From Cristatella mucedo (lineage: Eukaryota > Bryozoa > Phylactolaemata > Cristatellidae), in the NCBI GenBank assembly GCA_009760855.2, contig WPIO01000033.1, forward strand, positions 2,747,501-2,811,500: 64,000 bases of DNA, written 5' to 3'. Position numbers and translations under genes: made by a program. The notes under the pieces were generated by a model that saw only the letters and a program-made list of their open reading frames with translations, made no database searches and was not told the origin of the DNA. Shown here piece after piece: positions 49,544 through 60,429 of the stretch (positions are counted from its first letter, which is position 1; each line of letters starts with the position of its first letter).

Positions 49544-49702
49544 TAATTAAACAGCCTCTTTTGTATAGCGACAGGAGAGCCTTTGCGGCTATCACCACCA
49601 CTTACAGTGGCATAAAGGATCGCCCACCCCAGATTCGAACCCACGACCTCGTGACCGAAGTCGTGAACAGCAACCACCTTACCTAGTGTGACATTACGGC
49701 TT
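49544..49702 (-). repeat. tRNA-derived SINE (family 1)
   Basis: GTATAGCGACAGGAGAGCCT, then AGATTCGAACC (complement GGTTCGAATCT, one change in the B box) and ACATTACGGC at the head. It sits just beside exon 5 of the C6orf89-like gene. Confidence 0.8.
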
Positions 49703-49742
49703 ACCAATTTAGCAGTGTCATCAGAAGAAGAGTTTTACTTAC

Positions 49743-49878
49743 TAGTTTAAATGTTGTGGCACAAGGCCCGTCAAGAAGAAGTGTCTTTTGAAGTGCAACC
49801 TCTACTTCTGTGGGTAGAAACAGAGGCCTCGGGAAGGATAGTCGTACAGCTCTCGATGACGATACCGTATGCGACGTC
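49743..49878 (-). CDS. C6orf89-like exon 5
   Basis: Acceptor TTTTGCATAG, donor GTAAGT. Only one frame is open and it is the one fitted by exon 4. It encodes SFPRPLFLPTEVEVALQKTL, like the YPRPYFLP stretch of the family. Confidence 0.55.
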
Positions 49879-52409
49879 CTATGCAAAATCAAAATGACAA
49901 CAGCAAATGCAGAAATATATTACGCGAGTGGCACAACGCTTAATGGACATCGTGACGATGCAGCATAACCATCTTTCCTTAGAAGATTAGTAAACTCAAT
50001 TCTCTTCATGAATGTGTTCTGTTCACAAATGCTGCTGCAAAAAGGTTTGTGTTTAGGTTTTTTCAATGCATCATACTGACATCTGAAGTTAGTTTAGAAG
50101 TTCTACCGTGTATCCGGTGGAGTGCCTTATTGATAATTAATAGACACAGGAACACTAACGAGTATGTCGTCTGACAAGGAAGGACGGCTCCCTTTAGCAG
50201 AATGAGAATTGCGAGGGAGGTGACCAGCATTACTACAGCGCTATCGAGGACATGCAAAGCAAATAAGTAAAATAGCGCATAGATACATCACTGCATATGA
50301 ACTAAGGGGCAGGTACTGCATCGAGCAGAAAAAAAAGGTCAGTAGGTACCATGTTTTGCCTGCTTAAGATCTTTGGACTGACAAATTATGGTGCATACTG
50401 ATCTGTTTCTTGCCACTTGTATATGTTTATGTATATGTAAATGTTTTCTGAGCTGGAAAGGCAACTTGATAAGGTGTGGCAAACAGAGTACACCACGTCA
50501 GCAGTTTAACTAAAAAATACAACGTGCTTTATTTCTAACTGCCACAACCTTAGAAGTCACTGAAGCCATTTACAATTTAGGCTGTTTTCCCATGCAGAGA
50601 GCACTTGATCACAGACCAGACCTGTTGCTAAGTTACTTGTTTAAACTTCAAAGCCATGAAAAAGGCTGCTATGAAGTCTAAAAATATTATTGTAGGAGCA
50701 TTTACAGTGAAACTTGCCCCTCTGCGTGCAGTCATTGATATAAGAACCAGCTTTAGGCAATGCGAACGAGCAAATTTTACGAATACGATTAGATGAATCA
50801 CTAACCAATCCTGGGGTCCAAGCTATGCATAATTACTCGTTCTTGAGAGTCTTTGGGTTTGCTGAACCATTTTTTGCAATTCGTTTTGGGTACCGTTCTT
50901 ATCCCAAGCTCAACATGATGCAAACTGCTTCGTCTGCCCTCCTGCTGCTCGAAAAGGCCACAGCAGCTTTAGCCGGTTGTGTGGACCATATAAAGTTGAT
51001 CATACAGCACTGCCCACCCACTGTTGCAGGATAACCATCACGTTCGGTTCCAGGCAGGCTTACAGATTTAGCAAAACCCCAGCCCCTCGGTGAGTTCGCT
51101 CGAGTGGTACGACGTTCAGATGATTTGACTTACATGCCCCTTTACTTTCACCTGCAAAGTCACTCTGCAAAAAGTCACCAATACCAAGGATGGGATGAGA
51201 GAATGTGCATTTTCCAGACTACCACATGGGCACTCGGAGGTGTGCATGCATTCTTTTTTATGGCATAACTAGTCCATATGGGCACTAACCTACCAGCTCA
51301 TATGAAAACCTCCTCCGTCAGCCATCTGTACGTCTTCGCGAGTGACTTTGCCTTTAAAGTCCCAAATTTGTGCTAGCTTGTTTGACGTCGACCACAGCTG
51401 ATCCTGGTCGTTGTCCGTCAGGTGGCCATGCAGCAATACCATATTTTGCACAGCAGCAAAAGCGTCTGACACGTTCGCCTGGTCCTGCAAACAGAATCTG
51501 CATCTAAAGAAGTGCAAAAGTAATGCTTTCTAGTATAGCTCCCCGGTAAAGATCGAGCATGAATAAAGGCGCCAAGTCCAAGCATGAAGCAGCAGCAGCA
51601 GCAGCGAGATTTCCGGGGATTTACCTTTAGCAAGAACAAGAGACCCAGGTGTGTCTGTACGAATATTTCGCTCTCGCCGGTAAGATCCGGCATAGATGTG
51701 AGATGCTGGCACGGCCAACAGTCAGACACCTCCTCCACATATAGGGGGTTACTTATAATACACTGGTCATCATAAAACCCTATGCAGAGAACCCAGCAAT
51801 AATGCGGCAAATCATGGGCGGCAGCGCATGCGTGCTCACAGGCCAGTTCAGCGGCAGGCTGCCGCCTGGAACGCAGGTGCGGGCAGAAATGCTGGGTGAG
51901 TTCATGAGAAGGAACGTGTGCAGAGGTGGCAAGCTGGCGCATACGGGAGCTGAGCGTGTAAGCAATCCAAAAGACTAAGAGATGAGGCAACGATTCAAAT
52001 GAGCATTAATTACCGCACTGAAATGCTCACTCGATAATCCGAGCAGTTTCACAGCTGTCAGCAGGGCAGGATTTCGTGCGTAGCCCAGTATCTGGTATTG
52101 ATAAGGCTGTAGAAGTTTGCCGACCGTCTCTCCCAACTTTCGGCAATGGAACGCCGCTATAATTGTGCCGAACAACGAAAGGCCGAGAACGGCAGTAATG
52201 TACCCTATCGCTTTCCTTACGCTCAGGGATCGACGACCAGACAGACCACTCGAACCGTGTCGGCGCGGTCCGGAAGCAGCACGCGCTCTCACTACAGCCA
52301 GCAGGCACGTGTCTACGTCCTTCCGATCGACACCGAGCTCGCCAGCTTGTTCCAAAAGTCGGCAGACTTCTGAACGCAGCTTGAGCGCCTTCGAATCGGC
52401 AGCCATCAT
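49743..52409 (-). CDS. Single-pass membrane protein resembling the C6orf89 (BRAP) family, 5 exons
   Basis: Exons 52031-52409, 51840-51974, 51625-51779, 51294-51484 and 49743-49878 keep phase at every junction. The N-terminal helix (KLRSEVCRLLEQAGELGV) precedes a basic stretch and one hydrophobic segment, IGYITAVLGLSLFGTIIAAF, at about residues 68-87. The lumenal part has CIISNPLYVEEVSDCWPC, then FVQTHLGLLFLLKDQANVS, then GGGFHMSW and SFPRPLFLP. This order (short cytosolic tail, one membrane anchor, Cys-x-x-Cys, PRP motif) matches my memory of C6orf89 and its invertebrate relatives, whose function is not well settled. The family call is inference; the exon chain itself is well supported. Confidence 0.6.
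49903..51293. other. Intron of the C6orf89-like gene
   Basis: 1.4 kb between exons 5 and 4. I see no repeat family or exon that fits in phase. Confidence 0.5.
51294..51484 (-). CDS. C6orf89-like exon 4
   Basis: Acceptor GTTTGCAG, donor GTAGGT splitting a Trp codon. It encodes DQANVSDAFAAVQNM, KLAQIWDFKGKV and GGGFHMS. If unspliced the frame stops at once (TGG TAG). Confidence 0.65.
51625..51779 (-). CDS. C6orf89-like exon 3 (Cys-x-x-Cys)
   Basis: Acceptor TTCTCTGCATAG, donor GTAAAT. 51 full codons including SNPLYVEEVSDCWPC and MPDLTGESEIFVQTH. Confidence 0.65.
51840..51974 (-). CDS. C6orf89-like exon 2
   Basis: 135 bases after a CATCTCTTAG acceptor, ending at a GTGAGC donor. The frame reads FWIAYTLSSRMRQLATSAHV and ends AAELA; the other frames disagree with the neighbours. 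Confidence 0.55.
52031..52409 (-). CDS. C6orf89-like exon 1 (start, membrane segment)
   Basis: Starts MMAADSKALKL at 52409 and covers 126 codons plus one base. I chose the GTGAGC donor at 52030 because it alone fits the phase of exon 2; a GTAATT 18 bases downstream would not. It contains the only hydrophobic segment found. Confidence 0.65.
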
Positions 52410-52713
52410 GTGCGCTGAGTCCGACAGGCGTATCCCATCCTAAGTGAAAGCCAGGCAACGATTGCTCCGTCCCCCCCCTCCCCTCGTGATGACGGTAGGT
52501 AGCATGCGGCTTTACCGGAACAAGTTCGGTGCCACGCCCTGATCGTGCTCATTAGCTCCGCCCATAGACGCACGCACGAACACACACACGCACACACACA
52601 GAAACACACACATGCATGCGCTCACACATCTGGTTTATGGTAGGATGAAGATCCCTCTCACGTTCGTTGATGTGTTTTATGGAAGGTATGGATGCTCTGA
52701 TGTTGGACTAGCC

Positions 52714-53117
52714 CAGGGGTCGGCAAATTTTTCGGAGTACTAGGCCATTTCAGGAGGTCATAAAGGCACACTAGGCCAGAAACAACCACGCCCACTCCAC
52801 AGGGCCGCCAGGAGGGAGCGTGGCCAGAGGAACAAACAGTCGCAACAGACGCACAAAAGCAAACGGGAAGTAAAGGGATAGATATGTATCACCCCACCCC
52901 CAATGAGCCACTTCGATTGCATGAAGCGCCTGATATCGTTCTAAAAACAAACACAGACCGTAGGCAACTTAAGCTGCAACCAGCAGTAATGAATGAGAAT
53001 AAAACCGTAACAACTAAATTAGGCAGGATCTAATAATAAATAACTAGGGGTGTTAGGCCGGATCGGAGTACTAGCTAGACCATATATGGCCTAAAGGCCC
53101 GAGTTTGCCGACCTCTG
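52714..53117. mobile_element. 404-bp non-autonomous hAT element
   Basis: Left end CAGGGGTCGGCAAATTTTTC, right end the complement of CAGAGGTCGGCAAACTCGGG. ACTAGCC occurs right before the left end and again three bases after the right end, a slightly decayed 8-base duplication. It lies about 300 bases upstream of the C6orf89-like start codon. Confidence 0.82.
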
Positions 53118-53325
53118 GTCACTAGCCTACTGCTTCATGCACTCTAAGGCAGGGCTTGTGGATTTTTTAGGCCCTGGTGTAACTGACTACTAGCATTCAT
53201 AAGGGAGATGATTGTCAGCTGGGGAGAGAAGCAGTGTATATCCCGACCTGAGACGCTCCGAGTTCAGTTCTGTCTGGACTGCCACAGAGCCTCAGTGGGG
53301 AAGCTGCCGAGCTCGAGCGGTGAGA

Positions 53326-53354
53326 AATGTATATATATATATATATATATATAA
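53326..53354. repeat. (TA)n microsatellite
   Basis: About 14 TA units, 130 bases before the (CA)n tract. Confidence 0.9.
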
Positions 53355-53483
53355 GTTTGGTACATATCACACATATTCACACATGCTCACATACGTACAC
53401 ATTCACGCACGCGTGCATGCACACACGTGCACGAATACACACACACATACACACCTACACACATACTTACACACGCAAGCTCG

Positions 53484-53485
<2 letters not shown>

Positions 53486-53519
<34 letters not shown>
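53486..53519. repeat. (CA)n microsatellite
   Basis: About 15 CA units within a wider CA/TA-rich block (53370-53530). Confidence 0.9.
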
Positions 53520-53520
<1 letters not shown>

Positions 53521-53564
53521 GAGCGCGAGCACTCTTGAACTTACTCTCGTTGACCTATCTGCTT

Positions 53565-53625
53565 ATTGTCATTGAGTTCTCTGAGGGCGCTATATCAAAT
53601 GTATTGTTATTGTTATTATCTTTCG
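53565..53625 (+). mobile_element. LINE family A, extreme 3' end
   Basis: CATTGAGTTCTCTGAGGGCG then TATTGTTATTGTTATTATC, right after the (CA)n tract. Confidence 0.6.
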
Positions 53626-54069
53626 GAGCGTTTATGCGCCATCTAGGTACACTGTAGCTACCCACGTACGGTACTCATTCCAAAAGCACCGCGATGCTCT
53701 GCAAAGACAAAATTAAGCGGAAAGTATGTTTGGGCACATTGGAGTAGGTGCTGACGGTATCCACTGCAGCCAGCGATTGTCGTGAACGGTCATAGTCTTG
53801 CTGGCTCTGGCTCAAGAAGGGGGAGCCTTCACCTCTGCCCTTCACCTATCTATCTGACTGCCCGAAGGTACGATGTCTAGTATTAATGACTCACTAATCT
53901 TTTACGGTGAAACATTTTCTGCAATGGTGGCTGCTGTTAAGGAGCACGGGTTCTTTTGCTCAAATGAGTCTTCTAGTGAACACTTTCTCATGGGCGCTAT
54001 TTTTACAAGAACTATCTTACGGCAGTAAAAAGTTGAGGGAAATATCAATGCTGCCTTAAAACGCGGGCC

Positions 54070-54185
54070 TGAGTGACCGCTGACCTAACGATAAGCCCAG
54101 CCTGGCTCGTTAGCCAGGCCAACTGTCGGACAAGGACTCCATACCACGACCTGGGTGGTGAAGTGCTTCAATCTTACCTGCAACC
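54070..54185 (-). repeat. Degenerate tRNA-like SINE remnant
   Basis: TAACGATAAGCCCAGCCTGG, then ACCACGACCTGGGTGGTGAA, resembles the reversed SINE family 1 head. Both promoter boxes are decayed. Confidence 0.4.
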
Positions 54186-56040
54186 TCTGTATTTTTTGAC
54201 CTTGCATTAAGTGAGGCGTTCACTAAGCTTTAACAGCACGAAGATCGTGCCTCTCCTTCAGCCTCTTCCTGTTATATAGTTTGTCGAATGCGACGTCTGT
54301 TGAGTTTAGGTAGTACGGCACTGAGTGTCCTCCTTTGTTGCTAGTTTTTCTCGTAGGCTTACATTCTGCTCGCATTGCTCTATTTTTTCCTAACTCGGTG
54401 TGAAGGACTCGCCGGTCCACAGTTGTTGGCAGAAAACTACAGGCCCGTGAAGAAGATTAATGCATGTCCATCGCTTACCAAATGCAGACGCAGCATGACT
54501 TCCGGTCGGTCACGGTCACACTCACTCTGGCAGCTTTCCAATGCGCCAACTCAGCCGCGGTCCAAGCGGAAGCCCTGGAAGCGCCCGTAGTCACTTAGGG
54601 CGATAGCGAAGAGGGTCGCAATGTAAAAAGCGCAAGCATCGAAAGAATGCCGCCGCCACCCTCTGAAAATCTCTTTCAAGTGCATAATCGTGTGATGTTG
54701 TATAATTTCAATGTTAAATTTCAACTGTGTGAGGGTATGTTGCAGCTACATAAGCAAACTAACAAATTATCTCCACCTTTTCTCCTTTTTTAGACACCTA
54801 TCATAGGTATATCTTCGTTTTACGAATATAAATGCCCCACGAAAGACTCTATAGACGTGACGTCAGCGAATGGCCAACGAACTAACCTACTTCCTTACGC
54901 TTTGACTTCTTATACTCGTTCTTGGAACAAGTTAAAGCGCAAGCCGGTGTTAATGGGGTCTTGTTAATAGTTGTGGCGCCAGTTTATTAGCGTTTCTTCA
55001 GTTACAAATATTAAGAGCTGCCAGTGTAATATTGCCTAATTTTATAATTAGTTCGGTGGAGACCGCACCTCGGCGAGAGCGGCTGACCTCATGCCAGTGC
55101 ATACATCAACTTGTCAGGAGGTTTATAGCTGTATTTGAATAAAGCCGAATGTTCTCACCAGGCGTTTAGGCTATTTCTTCGCCATGGACAAGACTGATTT
55201 CTGCCCCGTTTCGCTATCATCTTCATACATACCTGTACCTATGCGTGCTCACTTGAGACTGGTTGCGGTTGCCGTCTGCGGAGAAAGCGGATGCTTCTCA
55301 TACAGAGGTCTGTCTCTGACAATAGGTCTGAGAATTTGCGGGAATAGCGTTTATGCTTCCTATAACGAACGTAACAAGTCTTTTACTTCCGTAGTCGCTA
55401 CAGACCCGGTTAATAGCTTGAACCTGGCGTCCAGAGCTGTATTTTATAAGGTCACCATACTGAAAAGGGGAAATGACTGGACTGAGAACAGATATTGTCT
55501 TCCACGCACAAGTCTGCATTTCGTTTGACTTCACCCACGGTCCACGCTCCTTACTTCTGAGTGAGAGCTCCACATCTGTGTCCTGGCTAGGAACATACAA
55601 CCGTTCAGACAGAGACCTATGTCCTGAGCTGTTCAATACCCAAACGAACGTGTGTGCGTGCGCCGTGTGCGTGTGCCTGAGTACGCAAGTTGGGAGTTCG
55701 CAATCAGTAGAAGGGTAATCATGAAGACTTAATTCCAATAACACGCAATGGTCAACAGGCCTTAATGGTGATAACTTTCTTCGGTATAAAAATAACTTGG
55801 GAGAATCATCACCAGTGACAACCAACGAACGAAAGCAACCGCATCAACTTCGAATTCTAGACGACGATGCTGACATGGAAAATAAAATCGTCAGTTCCCG
55901 ATTTCCAGAAAGTCAAATTAGACACCGACCTCTTGGCTCTATGCCTTTTAGATTCTTCTAGACAACAGATCAAAAAATATTGATTTGATCTTTAAAAAAT
56001 TATACTAAGCTATCTTCAATTGTTTCCTAAAGATGTAAAA
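54186..56040. other. Unassigned region with overlapping open frames
   Basis: Frames of 175 codons (55298-55825, minus), 114 codons (55184-55528, plus) and 65 codons (54223-54420, minus) overlap or lie close. None has a motif I recognise and none shows clear splice borders. Confidence 0.4.
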
Positions 56041-56041
56041 A

Positions 56042-56512
56042 TACCGTATTTCAATGTATGTAAGCCCCACCCGGTGTAAAAGCCACCTTCAATTTTTGAT
56101 CTAATTCTTTAGAAAAAAAATATTTTTATTTAATGACTGAATGAACTGAACAATATCAAGACTTTTAAAGTAGTCACTCGTGTCACTATCACTATCCTCT
56201 GCATCAGGCATGGTGACGATATCCTGTCCGTCTTCCTCGTTCATATTCCAGGCATTTGGTGGAAACTCCGTTTTCATCATCGTCGTCGTCACTCTCTTCA
56301 TAGACTACGTCATCATCCGTTCCGTCCGTTGCATTTAAATGCCGCAAATGCATTCAAAACGCATTCAAATACCGGAAATGCATTCAAATCAGTACATTAT
56401 TTAGCGCAGTATTAATGAAAAAAGCAACCTCCTATGTATAAGCTTTCTCTCGATTATCTGAACCCAAATTTTGGTGAGGAAAAAGGGGGACTTATACACA
56501 TTAAAAATACTG
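56042..56512 (-). mobile_element. Pogo-like DNA transposon relative (copy 3, diverged)
   Basis: Ends TACCGTATTTCAATGTATGT and the complement of ACTTATACACATTAAAAATA. The minus strand reads GTDDDVVYEESDDDDDE-like and then QDIVTMPDAEDSDSDTSDYF, again the acidic transposase tail, with a different sequence. Confidence 0.75.
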
Positions 56513-56714
56513 GAAAATCCGTTCAAAGAAGCTAAAACTTTAAATTAAAGACTATAGATAAAATACTTTATGAATTGTATGTATCGATTGACAACTTTTA
56601 TTACATATACTACAGACACCAGATTCACATCACTAGTTGCCTCTTAAAAGCTCACCTTCTGTCTGTCAGCTGTCATTTTGTACTAAAAAATTCGGGGCAC
56701 ACTCTGTAATGTAA

Positions 56715-57245
56715 TGTATCTCCGTCTGTAACTCCACAAAGTCATAAAGACCATGTGGGTGTTACGCAAGAGAGTTTTATATAGCGCACTCACAGCCTAA
56801 GCGGCTTTCGGTACGCATTCGGTAGTCAACAGACTTCGTCTCACGCAACAAAGAGAAAGTGGGAAGCATAGCAGAGTCAGGAGAGCAGTTGAGGTAGTGA
56901 GTAGCATAGAAGTAGCAGTTCAGGACCGCGGAAAAAGATGTGCCATAGTCGGCAGTTGGAGAGTAGTTGTCGTTGCGTAAGAATTGTGGAAGCGAGTTCC
57001 ACAGTCTAGGACCTTCAGAGCTAAAGCTTCTGTCGCCAACTGTCTTTAAGCTGAGGAATGGGACAGCTAATTTATTGTCCACACAGGACCTGAGGGCGCG
57101 AACAGGCTGAAACTGATGCAGCAGTTCAGCTAGGTACGAAGGAGCTAAGCCGTGGCGGGCCTTGTGGGTCAGGGTAAGAACTTTGCTCTGTATCCTATGC
57201 TCAACCGGCAACCATCCTAGCTCTTTCAGCAGAGGTGACACGTGC
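56715..57245 (-). mobile_element. LINE family B, ORF2 C-terminus and 3' tail
   Basis: A 154-codon minus-strand frame reads SPLLKELGWLPVEHRIQSKV, HKARHGLAPSYLAELL and VGDRSFSSEGPRLWNSLPQF, then the 3' end with AGTTACAGACGGAGATACAT. It is uninterrupted, so relatively young, and distinct from family A. Confidence 0.88.
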
Positions 57246-58119
57246 TCAAACCGACACTTTATGTGCAGTAGCGATGGTCATCTCCACCTAGCGGCTGACG
57301 TGCACACTACTTACAATGTTTTCCCACCAGAGGGGGCGCAGGAGAAACCATCAGAAACGAAGCCTTCTGAGTTAGTACGTCGCGAATTTTCGCCGACTTA
57401 TGGACCAGTTATGACTAAGTTAAGAATTAACAGGTGTCTCATGATCACAAATGTTACTGGTGAACGAACCTTTTTTGAAGTATAAACTACTAAAATGTTG
57501 TTATTTTCAATTACGCAAGAACGACTGCACTCACTTGCCACTTAGGCAACTGAAATACGACAGCATGAGTCAGCCGATTTCCACGATATCCTGAAAGATT
57601 TTGCCACGAACAAATGTAGAAACTGAATGCTAAAAGTTGTTTGTTTGATTATTGTAGAAAAATAATAATTTTGATTAATAACATTTCAAATTTCTTAGTT
57701 TTAGCTTGTTTAATGAAGTGGTATATAAATGCTTATTCCTAAAGACCTGCAATGTATTTAGTGTGCCATTGGAAATGATTACAGCTTGACCTAAAAATCA
57801 AGATAGGGAGCCTTTATTACTTATAAGAATTAAAATTCTCATAGACCAAATGACTTGCGCCGAATAGTGTGCTACAGCTATGAAAAGCAAAAGTTAACCC
57901 GCGACATTCCTCGGAGTTCATTCGCCTGCTTTATTGCCGAAACCGCTAGTTTAAATTAAATTAAATTAAATTATTCATTGCGCTGCTTTCACGGTTTAAT
58001 CAGTGCCGTTCAACCGCGGCAGCTACTAGCGCTCACTATTTCTTCAACCGCAGCCGAGTCCTGGCGCCAGAATGTATGTGCATTCGACAAGCGCGGGTCT
58101 CGAGAGTAAGCTCGTAATG

Positions 58120-58205
58120 TAATAATAATAATAATAATAATAATAATGCACTTGATAAAGCTCCCTCAGAGAACTTAATCTCTTTCTAGGCGCTTTGCAT
58201 TTGCA
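58120..58205 (-). mobile_element. LINE family A, 3' tail with (AAT)n
   Basis: (AAT)n at 58121-58146, then CACTTGATAAAGCTCCCTCA and TTAATCTCTTTCTAGGCGCT. Confidence 0.7.
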
Positions 58206-58734
58206 TGTACGTCCAAACCTGAGGATGGGGACTGTGGGTTCGGGGCTCGGCTTTCCTCTCAGAAGTCTTTAAATTAGCAGAATGACACGGTTTCGTTCTA
58301 TCTATAATTCTGTCTTTATCACCAAAAACAGCAACCCTATTATTTAACTTTTTATCGTTAACACGCAGTCTTATTTATTTTTAAAGTGGCTAAGCTGTAA
58401 TGTATACCCCGTTAGTCGTACAAGTTTTCCTGTCGTCGGCAGTCGTATGCGAAGGAATTGAACGGCTCTTTTGTAACCGGAACCAAATGGGTGCATAGTT
58501 CCTCTGCAGTATTCTCCTCCTCGCAGTCATTAGGGTCTCTAAACACGTGGCGGTATACGGTTCTGGTTATGTAGAACTTAATATTACAAGCGCACATGCT
58601 ACAGAAAGTGGGAAAACTTGGAAGTACTACATGGAGTACCCTAGATAGAACAAGTCTCCTAGTCCAGTCCTATGCGAAGGTTATCTAGTGAGTTTAAGTT
58701 AATTTTTATCATCATTTAGCTTTTTTAGAAAATT

Positions 58735-59420
58735 GGCTGACGTCTATAATCGAATGGCTGCAGCAAGCCATGCGTGCAATTGATTTGTCTCTGCAGCGAA
58801 TTCCGACGATTTTAAGTGGCAAATACAGCTTGTAATCGCCAGCATAGACGTGGTGGCCGATCCAATAGACCCGAATTTTAACTGAACCCGGACTGAGCAG
58901 AATCGACCAAATACTGAAGCTTGAACCACAACAAAAGAGCCTCGTCTGCCAGAGCAATCGTTTTTCTCAATCGCACAAGTACGATGTCGTGATTTATAGT
59001 GTCCGAGGCAGCTTATAGATCGATTAGCACCTGGGTAGCGACGCTACCATCATCCTTGCTGCTCAGTATATCGTTGGTCACCCTGAGGAGAGCAGTTTCA
59101 GTGGAATAGTGTCGCTTGAATTACGACTCAGATCTTCAAATAACTATTCTTGTCAATGTGTTCAAAATGCTGCCGGTCTACACTCTTTTTGAGAAACCTT
59201 AGCCAAAAAATGGGATTGGGTGATAGTTTGTGAGAACCTCGAAATGTGACACAGGCTTTACAACTATTGGTCGATTAATGGCCATTCGGAAAGAGTTTGG
59301 AACAACTCCTTGATCAAGAGTAGCCTTACAAATTTCTAGTACGGCTGAGCTAAGCTAGCCCGCCAAAGAGGGAATGGTAGAGAGCCTTCCGGTAATTAGC
59401 TCTTTTGACTGAACATAATT
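58735..59420 (-). mobile_element. LINE reverse transcriptase remnant
   Basis: On the minus strand, across several frames, it shows an RHYSTETALLRVTNDIL-like block, VLIDL, and YAGDYKLYLPLK in place of the [10 protein letters not shown] box. The catalytic Asp pair is damaged, and stops are frequent. Confidence 0.7.
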
Positions 59421-59659
59421 ACAATAACTATCGAGTCTACACGAACATAGTAAAACCTCTTAAGGCAGGTCACATATATGGGCTCAACACTTGCATTTGT
59501 CTGAGGTTGCTTTATGGAGGCATGAATCTGTGTAATTTTTGCTATCGAAGGAGGTGGAAAATGTATCAGCCATACGGCAAATATTCCTGGAGCGAGGCCG
59601 CTCAGAATTGTCAAGCAAATTATTAACCATCTAATAAATTTGTTTGGGGGTCTGAATGA

Positions 59660-59790
59660 TAGCCGGCAGGGATCCAGGCTTTAGGTGTACAGGAACTGAA
59701 GGCACGGTCGCCGAATAGTTTGAGGTTGGTTGAAGGCACTGTTAAAGGACCTTAAGTCAGTGGTGCAGGTGATTAAAGTGACCACCCAAA
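59660..59790 (-). mobile_element. Short LINE family A ORF2-end remnant
   Basis: The text GGAACTGAAGGCACGGTCGC then AGTTTGAGGTTGGTTGAAGG mirrors the reversed ORF2 end seen at 40.17 and 41.3 kb. Confidence 0.5.
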
Positions 59791-60004
59791 AAGTGTCGGC
59801 GCCTCTCGGTGTTTCTTTGCTGTGCTGATTCGGGTGACGCTCCTATTCCTGGAGCGTCAGCTGCCAATTCCGGTGCAGCTGGCTGCTCGGGCCGACGAAT
59901 CACCGCGAGTGCCACGTGACCACATCCACCATCGCACTAGCCACACTGTCTGCCAGTCCGCCGGACTGTGCGGACGCCATCCTTTCCACTCTTTTCTTTC
60001 TTCT

Positions 60005-60372
60005 ATGTAACGTAATGTAAAGTAATGTATCTCCGTCTGTAACTCCACAAAGTCATAAAGACCATGTGGGTGTTTACGAAGGAGAGTTTTGTATAGCGCA
60101 CTCACAGCCTAAGCGGCTTTCGGTACGCATTCGGTAGCTAACAGACTTCGTCTCGCGCAACAAAGAGAAAGTGGGAAGCATAGCAGAGTCAGGAGAGCAG
60201 TTGAGGTAGTGAGTAGCATGGAAGTAGCAGCTAACGACCGCTGAAAAAGATGAGCCATAGTCGGCAGTAGGAGAGTAGTTGTCGTTGCGTAAGAATTGTG
60301 GAAGCGAGTTCCACAGTCTAGGACCTGCAGAGCTAAAGCTTCTGTCACTACTTCGCAGCAGCCTATCCAACG
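60005..60372 (-). mobile_element. LINE family B, second copy
   Basis: Nearly the same sequence as 56.73-57.04 kb: SDRSFSSAGPRLWNSLPQFL and the same C-terminal frame to the ATACATTAC tail. It is 5' truncated at about 60357, about 450 bases before the G alpha start. Confidence 0.88.
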
Positions 60373-60429
60373 GCTCGACTACTAGCTAGCTGTATGTATG
60401 CCGCTCGTCCGCCTGCGCCAATACAGCCG

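Noticed and set aside
52025-52030. Using the later GTAATT donor for C6orf89-like exon 1
   Set aside because: It gives the wrong phase for exon 2 and a stop-rich join; GTGAGC fits.
53140-53180. A solo hAT end pair (CAGGGCTTG...GGCCCTG)
   Set aside because: Too short, with no target duplication and no internal sequence; likely chance.
55298-55825. A 175-codon minus-strand protein
   Set aside because: No motif, overlapped by another long frame on the opposite strand, no splice context; could be chance.
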